9,053 bases of DNA from JABMPU01 sp964457455. GTDB lineage: Bacteria; Cloacimonadota; Cloacimonadia; Cloacimonadales; TCS61. The notes beneath the pieces are model-generated. The model had not been told where the DNA came from. It saw only the letters and a program-made list of their open reading frames with translations, and made no database searches. The position numbers and the translations under genes are program-made. Positions 1-6,533 of this stretch are shown here, piece after piece (the stretch's first letter is position 1; each line of letters starts with the position of its first letter). The stretch spans positions 1-9,053 of the forward strand of contig CAYWJN010000095.1 in assembly GCA_964457455.1 (NCBI GenBank), in the 5' to 3' direction.

Positions 1-3000
1 ATCAATTCCTTTTCAATTCTGTTTATAAAAGGACTTCTTTCAAGTTTGTATGTTTTTCCCATAACAAATCTATTTCGTGCATGAGCGAGATAGAGGTATT
101 TCTTTGCTCTGGTCATTCCTACATAAAGCAGGCGTTTCTCTTCCTCAATATCCGAAACATCAAACAAAGAATATGGAAGTAAACCATCCTCGCAACCGAC
201 AATAAAAACACATTGAAATTCCAGACCTTTGGCTGCGTGAAGCGTCATCAATGTTACTTTTTCAAGTTCAGGTTGGAAGGTGTCGATCTCAGTTCCAAGA
301 GAAATACTTTTCAGGAACTCTTTTACATTGCTTCCGTAATTTTCAGAGAAAGCGATCAATTCCTTAATTTCTTCTTTATCACTTTCTTTTGGAAAACATT
401 TCTCAATAATAAATTGGATAATATATTTTACGGATTCAACAGAAAATTTGGTCTTCAAAATCTCAAAATCGCTGATCTTTAATTTTTTGGATAATTTTTC
501 TTTCAAAAAAGTCTGTTCAGGGTTTCTCAAAAAGCTGATAATTTCAATAATTGATTTAACCGGTTCTTTGTTGAATAATGTTTCTGTTCCAATTTTTTGA
601 TACGGAATGCTGTGATCTTTGAATGCTTTTTCCAGAACTTTCATCTGGCTTTTTATCCTACAGAGAACCACAAAATCGGAAAGACTCTTAATTTCTACTT
701 CTTCATTACCTTCCGTGATCCGGCTGTCCATCGAAAAGAAACGCAATCCGCCTATCATTCTTTCAATTGTTCTGGCAACGAATTCTGCTTCGCTTTTATC
801 TGAACTGTTTTCCGAAATTTTTATCTTCAGATCAGATTGAATTCCAGCCAAAAATCTCTTTTCAGAATTTCTCTGAATCACATTATCAGAAGCTTTGAGA
901 ACATTTTCAGGACAGCGATAGCTTTTTCTCAGCTTATAAATTTTTGCCTTTGGATAATCATTGGTGAAGCTTTGGATGAATTTCACATCAGCACCGCGAA
1001 AACCGTAAATTGACTGGTTCGGATCACCGATAACGCAAAGATTGGAATCATTTTCCGGCATCAATTTCCGTATCAATTGATATTGAGCGAAATTTACATC
1101 CTGAAATTCATCTACCATAATCCACTGAAACTTTTTCCTGTAATGAGTTTGAATTTCAGGACATTTCTTGAAAAGCAGAACTGGAAGATAGATCAAATCA
1201 TCCAGATCAAAAAGATTTTGTTCCTTTAATATTTCTTCGTATTTCTTGAAGATTTCAGAATTCTCGCTTATTTCTTCCGCTGTTTTCAAATTCTGTTTAT
1301 TTTCTGTTATCGATTCTGAAATTTTCTTTAATTGCTTTTTATCACATCCAATTTGTTGAAGAATTATTCTTCTATAATCTTCATCGATAATCGTGAAATT
1401 CTTTCTGCGACCGGTTTCAGCAAGATATTCCAAGATGATTTTATATCCAAAAGCATGGAAAGTGCAAACATGCAATTGGGAAACAATTTCTTTTTCGAGA
1501 AAAAGTTCCAGACGCTCTTTCATCTCATTTGCCGCTTTATTCGTGAAAGTGACAGCCAGAATATTTCCGGGATTAACTTTTTCATTTCTGACCAGGTTTG
1601 CAATCCGAACTGCTATCACGCGGGTCTTCCCTGTTCCCGGTCCGGCAATGATCAAAGCCGGAGTAGAAAAATGCTCGACTGCTTTTTTCTGTTCAGGATT
1701 CAGATGTTCTGGTAAATCCTGAGTTTGAAATTTTGCTTTTTTCTCAACTTCAAACTTATCTTTTTGTTGTTCATTTTGAACACCTTGCAATCTCCTGTAT
1801 TCTTCCAGGTCAAAATTAATAAGCTTCCTTTGGGGTGGCGGTTTTATCTCAAAAATATCTTTAAATAATGAGCCGGCAAAAGACTGGATTTCTCCTTCTT
1901 TATAAACTTTGATTATTCCGAATTCCCCATCAAAACCTTCCTTGATATAAATTTCTCCATTCCGCATCCTCCTGATCGCTTCTGCGAGAATATCATTTCC
2001 ATTCTTCTTGATTTCCTCGATTGGTTTGTTAAGAAGAATATCGAGTTCCGGTCCGATTTTATTCAAAACAGAATGATAAACTTTATCGATCTTTTTGGAA
2101 TTCGGACCAACCCCTTGAATTTCAGACAAAATTTCTTTTAAAGGAATAATCAAATAAAATGGAAGCCGGGTTTTCCTTTCTCTGAAATCCTCTCTATCAG
2201 ACAATTGCACAACTCGATTCATCACGCCAACCGTCACTTTTTTCCCGCATTTGGAACAGATTCCTTTATGCTGCAAAGTTTCAACCGGATTCCACAAAAT
2301 TCCGCATTTGCGATGACCATCATAATGATACTTTCCTTCCTGCGGGAAAAGATCGATCGTTCCGAGACATTGTTCCGGATTACCGGTTTTCAAAGCATTT
2401 ATAATAGAATCATAGGAAAGTTCTGTATCGAATCGATTGGCGTTTCGACCCAGTTTTTCCGGAGAATGTGCATCAGAATTGGAAATGAGTGTGAATTTAT
2501 CGAGAATGCTGCAAATCCAGTTCATCGGCGGATCCGATGATAAACCTGTTTCTACTGCATAAATATATTTCGTCAAATCTTCGTAACATTCCTCGATCGA
2601 ATCAAAACCGGATTTGTCTCCCAGAACAGAAAACCATGGAGTCCAGATGTGAGCGGGAACAAAGAAGATATTTTCTGAAGCTTGTAGGCAAATTTCCAGC
2701 AGGTTTTTGGAATCCAATCCCAGAATCGGTCGTCCATCAGAAGTTATGTTTCCACCGATATTGATAAGCGACTGCTGGATTTTCTCGACGGTTTCAAAAT
2801 CAGGCGCAAAGATAACATTATGAACTTTTCGAACTTTCCCGTTTTTTTTGTAAATATTGCTGATTTCGGAAGTGAGGATGAATCTGATTTGTTTTCCTTC
2901 AAAACTTCCCAAATTTTTTAAATTTGGTAAGTTTGGTAAAATATATTTTTTTTTCAGTTTGAAAAGTCCTTGTTCAGCGGGTTCGAGTTTTTCCTTCAGT

Positions 3001-3152
3001 TCTTTTATCCAGCCCGGATGAGTGAAATCTCCGGTTCCGACCACTGTTATTCCTTTCAGTTTTGCCCAATAATCGAGATATTCGGGAATAAGCTGCTTGC
3101 TGGTTGCGATAGAGAAATGTGAATGGATGTGGAAGTCTGCTATAAATTTCAT
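1..3152 (-). CDS. Endonuclease Q-like PHP nuclease fused to UvrD/PcrA helicase (3' end off window)
   Basis: One unbroken frame of 1050 codons runs from ATG at 3152 off the left edge. Residues 1-430 resemble endonuclease Q (the TIGR00375 PHP family), which nicks 5' of deaminated bases and abasic sites. Visible are the PHP metal motif DFHIHSH (6-12), GTGDFTHPGW (39-48), TSE (94-96), PAHIWTPW (166-173), SDAH (226-229), a zinc-knuckle pattern with C283, C299 and C302 (perhaps H280), and a helical region with GVGPNSKK (347-354). A charged linker (about 435-480) leads to a superfamily 1A helicase: LNPEQ (484-488), Walker A AGPGTGKT (503-510), TFTNKAANEMKER (535-547), CTFHAFG (563-569), DEFQD (681-685), GDPNQSIYGFRGA (709-721), SYRCP (744-748), TLHAAKGLEF (970-979) and LLYVGMTRAKK (1008-1018). 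All core motifs are intact, so little seems missing. The preceding codon is TAA and the PHP motif starts at residue 6, which fixes the start, yet no clear Shine-Dalgarno is present. Role inferred: cutting at deaminated DNA coupled to unwinding. Confidence 0.9.
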   Translation of the reverse strand, partial: MKFIADFHIHSHFSIATSKQLIPEYLDYWAKLKGITVVGTGDFTHPGWIKELKEKLEPAEQGLFKLKKKYILPNLPNLKNLGSFEGKQIRFILTSEISNIYKKNGKVRKVHNVIFAPDFETVEKIQQSLINIGGNITSDGRPILGLDSKNLLEICLQASENIFFVPAHIWTPWFSVLGDKSGFDSIEECYEDLTKYIYAVETGLSSDPPMNWICSILDKFTLISNSDAHSPEKLGRNANRFDTELSYDSIINALKTGNPEQCLGTIDLFPQEGKYHYDGHRKCGILWNPVETLQHKGICSKCGKKVTVGVMNRVVQLSDREDFRERKTRLPFYLIIPLKEILSEIQGVGPNSKKIDKVYHSVLNKIGPELDILLNKPIEEIKKNGNDILAEAIRRMRNGEIYIKEGFDGEFGIIKVYKEGEIQSFAGSLFKDIFEIKPPPQRKLINFDLEEYRRLQGVQNEQQKDKFEVEKKAKFQTQDLPEHLNPEQKKAVEHFSTPALIIAGPGTGKTRVIAVRIANLVRNEKVNPGNILAVTFTNKAANEMKERLELFLEKEIVSQLHVCTFHAFGYKIILEYLAETGRRKNFTIIDEDYRRIILQQIGCDKKQLKKISESITENKQNLKTAEEISENSEIFKKYEEILKEQNLFDLDDLIYLPVLLFKKCPEIQTHYRKKFQWIMVDEFQDVNFAQYQLIRKLMPENDSNLCVIGDPNQSIYGFRGADVKFIQSFTNDYPKAKIYKLRKSYRCPENVLKASDNVIQRNSEKRFLAGIQSDLKIKISENSSDKSEAEFVARTIERMIGGLRFFSMDSRITEGNEEVEIKSLSDFVVLCRIKSQMKVLEKAFKDHSIPYQKIGTETLFNKEPVKSIIEIISFLRNPEQTFLKEKLSKKLKISDFEILKTKFSVESVKYIIQFIIEKCFPKESDKEEIKELIAFSENYGSNVKEFLKSISLGTEIDTFQPELEKVTLMTLHAAKGLEFQCVFIVGCEDGLLPYSLFDVSDIEEEKRLLYVGMTRAKKYLYLAHARNRFVMGKTYKLERSPFINRIEKEL
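2895..2939 (-). repeat. In-frame 9-bp tandem repeat, five units, inside the nuclease-helicase gene
   Basis: On the minus strand five 9-nt units follow each other: TTACCAAAC, TTACCAAAT, TTAAAAAAT, TTGGGAAGT, TTTGAAGGA. They encode a three-residue periodicity, LPN-LPN-LKN-LGS-FEG (residues 72-86), between two conserved blocks of the PHP domain. The decay from unit to unit suggests an old expansion kept in frame because 9 is a multiple of 3. It probably forms a surface loop. Confidence 0.6.
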
Positions 3153-3161
3153 TTATTAGCT

Positions 3162-3190
3162 CACGGATTTACACGGATTAGATGGATTTT
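3162..3190. repeat. Three degenerate 9-10 bp units (CACGGATTT type)
   Basis: Units CACGGATTT, ACACGGATTA and GATGGATTTT lie head to tail. The cluster ends 10 nt from the start codon of the nuclease-helicase gene at 3152, where a ribosome site would be expected. A looser run with the same feel (GCGAAGATGCAC, 3197-3208) follows. Confidence 0.55.
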
Positions 3191-3292
3191 TTTGCTGCGA
3201 AGATGCACAAAAAGACACATAAACAATTAATTTAATAAACATTTTTTTATTCGTCATTTTTCGTTTTGTTCGATGCTAATTTTATTTTTTTG

Positions 3293-3320
3293 CCACGAAG
3301 AACGCGAAGAAACACGAAGA
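3293..3320. repeat. Three degenerate 9-10 bp units (CACGAAGA type)
   Basis: Units CCACGAAGA, ACGCGAAGA and AACACGAAGA follow each other without gaps. Each carries the core ACG(A/C)GAAGA-like word. The cluster is a second member of the short-period repeats in these gaps; its function is unknown. Confidence 0.6.
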
Positions 3321-3338
3321 TTTTATTTATTATCATCG

Positions 3339-3360
3339 TTCCTAATCCCCTGATTGGGAA
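3339..3360. repeat. Hairpin downstream of alkD
   Basis: TTCCTAATC (3339-3347) pairs with GATTGGGAA (3352-3360) through nine base pairs including one G-T wobble, with loop CCCT. No T-tract follows on either strand, so a classical intrinsic terminator is not supported. It may be a dispersed palindromic repeat or a weak 3' structure of the alkD message. Confidence 0.5.
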
Positions 3361-3449
3361 TGAACTAACTCTCTGTTAATCAAAGCTTTCATCATTTTAT
3401 ACATTTAATATTAGTTTTAACTCTTTCATTCTTAATTCATAATTCTAAA

Positions 3450-4136
3450 TTAATTAATTTTCCCTTGATTTTTCAACCACTTCAAAGCTTCGCGTTTACT
3501 GAGTGGTGCGAGTTCATTGTTTTCCACAAAATTGATCACGGCTTGAGCATCGGTTTTTGAATATTCCCGCAAAGCCCAACCGATCGCTTTCCGAATGAAA
3601 AATTCCTTTGAACCAGCTAATCTCATAATGCTTGTTCCGAGAAGCATTTCATCGGTTTTATCTTTATAATTCAGTTGGAATAAAATTACTGTTCTCTGCA
3701 ACCACATATTCCCTGATTTCAACCACTTCTCTATATATGGTTTTATCAATTCTGGAAATCTCTGGAACAAACTTGCTACCAGCCAGGTTGCAATTCCATC
3801 CACAGAATCCCACCAGGATTTGGTTGTGATCAGGTGTTCATATAAATCGATAATATCTTTATCAGCTTTCTCTTTGAGTTTTACCATCAATCCAACTGCA
3901 AAATACTGGAATTCCCTTTCAGGAAGTTCCCACAAATCACGGATTATTTGTTCAAAATCTGAGATTTCAGGGAGCCCATTTTCCTTGAAAAACTTTTTGC
4001 TTATTTCTCTTCTTTCCGGCGTCTTTATTCCCAAGTATGGAAACAGGTTTTTCATATATTTTGCCATTGGTTCAGCATTGGTGGGATTTGCATTTTTTTT
4101 AAATTCTTCAACTAATGATTTGATATAATTATGCAT
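3450..4136 (-). CDS. alkD: DNA alkylation repair glycosylase, AlkD family
   Basis: The 228-residue protein matches the all-helical HEAT-like DNA alkylation repair family. Bacillus cereus AlkD, of similar length, excises N3- and N7-alkylated purines without flipping the base. From memory, the residues important in that enzyme are W109, D113, R148 and W187. This protein has Trp109 and Asp113 in SWWDSVD (107-113), Arg148 in WLQR (145-148) and Trp187 in AIGWALREY (184-192), at the same numbers. Activity on bulky or positively charged lesions is therefore likely. The ATG at 4134-4136 follows an AGGAG box (4142-4146) at 5 nt. A relic of an ATPase gene start lies just upstream, so the gene may use a promoter inherited from it. 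The downstream neighbour on the same strand is also a repair gene. Confidence 0.93.
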   Translation of the reverse strand: MHNYIKSLVEEFKKNANPTNAEPMAKYMKNLFPYLGIKTPERREISKKFFKENGLPEISDFEQIIRDLWELPEREFQYFAVGLMVKLKEKADKDIIDLYEHLITTKSWWDSVDGIATWLVASLFQRFPELIKPYIEKWLKSGNMWLQRTVILFQLNYKDKTDEMLLGTSIMRLAGSKEFFIRKAIGWALREYSKTDAQAVINFVENNELAPLSKREALKWLKNQGKIN

Positions 4137-4148
4137 TTTTGCTCCTTA

Positions 4149-4187
4149 CTATAATCTTTGCATAGTTTCAATCTCTTTGATAATCAC
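4149..4187 (-). pseudogene. Relict 5' end of a DUF4143-type ATPase gene
   Basis: From GTG at 4187 the frame reads VIIKEIETMQRL and stops at TAG (4151-4149). The intact ATPase gene upstream begins MIKRECAVILKK, and other members of that family commonly begin in a MIKREIE-like way. The preceding 33-bp palindrome is shared with the intact gene, and the distance from palindrome to start codon is 16 nt in both. The ribosome site is lost here (AATGTG against AAGGTGG). I infer a second ATPase copy was deleted to a stub, with alkD now following it by 12 nt. Independent origin from a dispersed repeat is possible. Confidence 0.5.
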
Positions 4188-4202
4188 CGTTCACATTGTT
4201 TT

Positions 4203-4235
4203 GTGCAATTTCAAACTCCGATTTTATAATTGCGC
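4203..4235. repeat. 33-bp imperfect palindrome, copy 2
   Basis: The ends GTGCA and TGCGC pair with one wobble, and 12 of 16 position pairs are Watson-Crick. It is identical at 25 of 33 positions to the copy at 5516-5548. The A-T pair at position 3 of that copy is a G-C pair here, which keeps the dyad. It lies 16 nt before the relict GTG at 4187 and about 66 nt before alkD. Confidence 0.65.
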
Positions 4236-4248
4236 GAAATTTTATTTA

Positions 4249-4276
4249 ACACCGAGAACACTGAAATACACCGAAT
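4249..4276. repeat. Three degenerate 9-10 bp units (ACACCGAGA type)
   Basis: Units ACACCGAGA, ACACTGAAAT and ACACCGAAT run head to tail between the ATPase stop codon and the second palindrome. The core ACAC(C/T)GA recalls the two clusters near 3170 and 3305. Confidence 0.55.
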
Positions 4277-4315
4277 TAAGATGAACATACTCGGAGTTCT
4301 AGGGAGTGAACAATC

Positions 4316-5500
4316 CTAAACTTTCCAATTATCATCTTTTGTCAGTTCTTCACACATTTCATAAACTTTAGAATAATCTCTAATCTCGTGATTTATATAT
4401 TTGAAATTTCTATCTCCACCGTAAATTAATCCTGAATTTTTATACCTGTTTTCCAGTTTCCTGAAAAAATCCAATCCCTTGAAAAAAGAATCGTTGATAG
4501 TCATTCCGGATTTTATTTCAAGAGGAACCGGACCATAACCTGTATCGATAATTACATCTACCTCATTCATGTGATTATCCCGATAAAAGTAATAATTACT
4601 TCGCTGTCCTTTATGATAACGATATTTCAACAATTCCGAGACAATAAAAGTCTCGAAGATTTCTCCTCGCAAAGGATGATTTCTCAATTGTTGTGGAGTA
4701 TATATTCCAAGTAAATTGCAAACGAGACCCGTATCGAAAAAATACAACTTTGGTGATTTTACGATCCTTTTTTTAATATTTTTGAAATATGAAGGCATTC
4801 TATAAATGATATAACTCGCTTCTAAAATCGTGAGCCACTTTTCGATCGTTGGTTGAGAAACTCCACATTCATTTGATAAAGAACTTCTATTTAGAATTTG
4901 TCCTGTTCTTCCGGCACAGAGTTCCAGAAACTTATGGAAAACAGATAAATCCGTGACATTTTTGATTTGACGAACATCTCTTTCCAAATATGTCTCAATA
5001 TAGGAAGGATAAAATTTAGCTGCAGGAATATCTCTATCAAAAATTGCCGGATACATTCCTTTTACTAGAATCCCGTTACGATCAATTTTCCTTTTATTGT
5101 AGATTTCGAGATAAGAAAAAGGTAACAATTTTATAATCGATATGCGACCAGCTAAAGATTGTGAAATGTTTTGCATATATTCGAATTGATTGCTTCCCGT
5201 GAGAATATAAAAACCCATTTCTTTGTTTTCATCGACAATAATCTGAATATAAGAAAACAGGTCGGGAACACGCTGTACTTCATCTATAATAACTCCATGA
5301 GGGAATTGGTTGAGAAAATCCTGTGGATCATTTTCTGCATGTTTGCGAACTTCAGGATGCTCCAAAGAAACATACTCTTTTTCAGAGAAAACATCCTTTA
5401 CCAAAGTTGTTTTTCCTGATTGTCTTGGACCTGTCACACTAACAACAGGGAAAAAAGTTGAAAATTTCTTAAGTATAACTGCACATTCTCTCTTAATCAT
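4316..5500 (-). CDS. AAA_14 / DUF4143 family ATPase
   Basis: The 394-residue protein is of the stand-alone P-loop ATPase family common in bacteria and archaea (AAA_14 then DUF4143). Seen are Walker A GPRQSGKT (24-31), Walker B VIIDEVQ (70-76), the sensor-like LTGSNQF (100-106), a possible arginine finger in LAGR (116-119), a winged-helix-like stretch with ECGVSQPTIEKWL (211-223), YLERDVRQI (171-179) and a C-terminal part with RGEIFE (278-283), EVDVIID (313-319) and PLEIKSG (326-332). The last three form a PD-(D/E)xK-like pattern typical of DUF4143. The ATG at 5500 is preceded by AAGGTGG (5506-5512) at 5 nt; a TTG nine codons upstream is in frame but lacks a ribosome site. The cellular role of the family is unknown; it often occurs in several copies per genome, which agrees with the relict copy downstream. 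Confidence 0.92.
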   Translation of the reverse strand: MIKRECAVILKKFSTFFPVVSVTGPRQSGKTTLVKDVFSEKEYVSLEHPEVRKHAENDPQDFLNQFPHGVIIDEVQRVPDLFSYIQIIVDENKEMGFYILTGSNQFEYMQNISQSLAGRISIIKLLPFSYLEIYNKRKIDRNGILVKGMYPAIFDRDIPAAKFYPSYIETYLERDVRQIKNVTDLSVFHKFLELCAGRTGQILNRSSLSNECGVSQPTIEKWLTILEASYIIYRMPSYFKNIKKRIVKSPKLYFFDTGLVCNLLGIYTPQQLRNHPLRGEIFETFIVSELLKYRYHKGQRSNYYFYRDNHMNEVDVIIDTGYGPVPLEIKSGMTINDSFFKGLDFFRKLENRYKNSGLIYGGDRNFKYINHEIRDYSKVYEMCEELTKDDNWKV

Positions 5501-5515
5501 CGTTTCCACCTTATT

Positions 5516-5548
5516 GTACAATTTCAAAATCCAATTTTAATAGTGTAC
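5516..5548. promoter_or_regulatory. 33-bp palindrome upstream of the ATPase gene, possible operator
   Basis: The ends GTACA and TGTAC are perfect inverted repeats and the core AAAATCCAATTTT is a second one; 12 of 16 position pairs match. The element ends 3 nt before the ATPase ribosome site and covers the proposed -10 and start of transcription. A repressor site or a leader hairpin would both fit. Confidence 0.5.
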
Positions 5549-5560
5549 GAAACCTGTCAA
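5534..5560 (-). promoter_or_regulatory. Candidate sigma70 promoter of the ATPase gene
   Basis: On the minus strand a perfect -35 TTGACA (5560-5555) is followed after 15 nt by TAAAAT (5539-5534). The spacing is shorter than the usual 17. Transcription would start near 5527, giving a leader of about 25 nt before the ATG at 5500. Confidence 0.4.
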
Positions 5561-5575
5561 CTTATTATTTCTCGA

Positions 5576-5593
5576 GAAGTTGGAAATAACTTC
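5576..5593. repeat. Short hairpin GAAGTT/AACTTC
   Basis: GAAGTT (5576-5581) and AACTTC (5588-5593) form a 6-bp stem with loop GGAAAT. The sequence continues as CCCCGTAGGCACTACAA, more GC-rich than its surroundings, which suggests a piece of a dispersed repeat rather than a terminator; no T-tract follows. Confidence 0.35.
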
Positions 5594-5720
5594 CCCGTAG
5601 GCACTACAATCCCATAAATAATAATATTCTGGAAGAAATCAAACAATGTAAAAGTAAGAAGCGCAACTAAATCCATAGCAATAAAACCAACTATAACACA
5701 ACTGGAAAGTAAACGCTAAA

Positions 5721-5735
5721 GGAATATAATATTCC
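5721..5735. promoter_or_regulatory. Palindrome GGAATATAATATTCC containing TATAAT
   Basis: Seven-base arms flank a single central A. The perfect -10 hexamer TATAAT lies inside at 5725-5730. No good -35 is found 16-18 nt upstream (the bases there are CTGGAA). It could be an operator-controlled promoter for the amidotransferase gene, about 103 nt before its start. Confidence 0.3.
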
Positions 5736-5838
5736 AAATCGAAAAAACCTTTACATAAATGATGGTAAAGAAAAAATATTTTTAATGGTTCACGCTCAAC
5801 TAATATCGTTGAAAAATTTAAGCGAAGGAATAAAAAAA

Positions 5839-6519
5839 ATGCTTCTAATATTGAACACGATTATCAATATTGAGAAAAGAAAAAAGTATGATCTCATCTT
5901 TTCAAATATTTTCAACAACTTAAAGTATGATTCAGAAATTTGCTATCCTCATGAAGAAATAAAAGATTCCAGATTATCGCGATATAGTCATCTTTTAATA
6001 ACCGGTTCGGAGCAGTTTGCATCAGTGGATAACGAGAATGACAAACAAATATTTGATATAATCCGTTATTTTTTGAAACACCGCAAATCAATTCTGGGAA
6101 TTTGTTATGGTCATCAAATTCTGGCAAAAGCTATTCTGGGAAACAAAGCTTGCAGAAAAACAGAAAAACCTGAATTCGGTTGGAAAAAAGTTAAACTGGA
6201 TTCTAACCCTCTTTTTAAAGGAATAGAAAATCCGGTCTTTTATGAATCACATTACGATGAAGTTTGCAATTTGACAGATGAATTCAGAGTAATTGCCTTA
6301 AATGATGATTGTCCAATCCAGGCGTTTCAATATAAAAACCGACCAGTTTGGGGAGTTCAGTTTCATCCGGAAGTAGATTATAAAACCGGAGAATACGCTT
6401 TTCGACAGCGGTTTTTAGAAAATCCTGAACTGAAAAAATATTTTAAGAATGAATTAATAAATACTCAACAGATTGAACAAAACTTCAAGATTTTCAGAAA
6501 TTTTATCAAGATAAACTAA
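5839..6519 (+). CDS. Stand-alone class I glutamine amidotransferase
   Basis: The 226-residue protein is a single GATase1 domain of the kind that hydrolyses glutamine and passes ammonia to a synthetase. The nucleophile Cys89 lies in GICYGHQ (87-93), and the His176/Glu178 pair lies in GVQFHPE (172-178). PEFGWKKV (111-118) and ESHYDEV (136-142) also fit the GMP-synthase-like branch of the family. No synthetase domain or partner gene is next to it, so substrate and partner are unknown; stand-alone members include glutamyl-peptide hydrolases and antisense annotations of guaA-like proteins. ATG 5839 follows AAGGAA (5825-5830) at 8 nt and starts directly with the first beta-strand MLLILN. An in-frame ATG at 5785 would add 18 residues but has no ribosome site. 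Confidence 0.88.
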   Translation: MLLILNTIINIEKRKKYDLIFSNIFNNLKYDSEICYPHEEIKDSRLSRYSHLLITGSEQFASVDNENDKQIFDIIRYFLKHRKSILGICYGHQILAKAILGNKACRKTEKPEFGWKKVKLDSNPLFKGIENPVFYESHYDEVCNLTDEFRVIALNDDCPIQAFQYKNRPVWGVQFHPEVDYKTGEYAFRQRFLENPELKKYFKNELINTQQIEQNFKIFRNFIKIN

Positions 6520-6533
6520 CAGAGAGGAAAGTG

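Larger units (their letters stand above)
3153..3449. other. Intergenic gap of about 300 bases, repeats and one hairpin, no gene
   Basis: The gap separates alkD from the nuclease-helicase gene, both on the minus strand. It is very AT-rich and holds two clusters of 9-10 bp units and a 9-bp hairpin, described separately. I see no open frame with a ribosome site and no clear promoter, so it remains open whether the two repair genes share a transcript. Confidence 0.6.
5549..5838. other. Divergent intergenic region, no convincing gene
   Basis: The region lies between the leftward ATPase gene and the rightward amidotransferase gene. It contains the ATPase -35 element, a hairpin at 5576-5593 and a palindrome at 5721-5735. 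A 39-codon leftward frame from ATG 5676 with a hydrophobic stretch has no ribosome site. I see nothing else of substance. Confidence 0.5.

Noticed and set aside
213..2764. Seven plus-strand open frames of 68-127 codons
   Set aside because: All lie inside the minus-strand nuclease-helicase gene, have no family features and no ribosome sites. They are shadows of its codon pattern.
4249..4276. CRISPR-like array
   Set aside because: Units are only 9-10 bp, degenerate and contiguous, with no spacers.
5501..5527. TTG start nine codons upstream for the ATPase
   Set aside because: It would place the start inside the palindrome and ignores the AAGGTGG box before ATG 5500, where the family's usual N-terminus begins.
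5557..5676. 39-codon minus-strand frame with a hydrophobic stretch upstream of the ATPase
   Set aside because: No ribosome site, its end overlaps the -35 element, and it runs through a hairpin repeat. A membrane microprotein is not excluded but is unsupported.
5785..5838. Upstream ATG for the amidotransferase
   Set aside because: No Shine-Dalgarno before it, and the extra 18 residues precede the first beta-strand of the domain.
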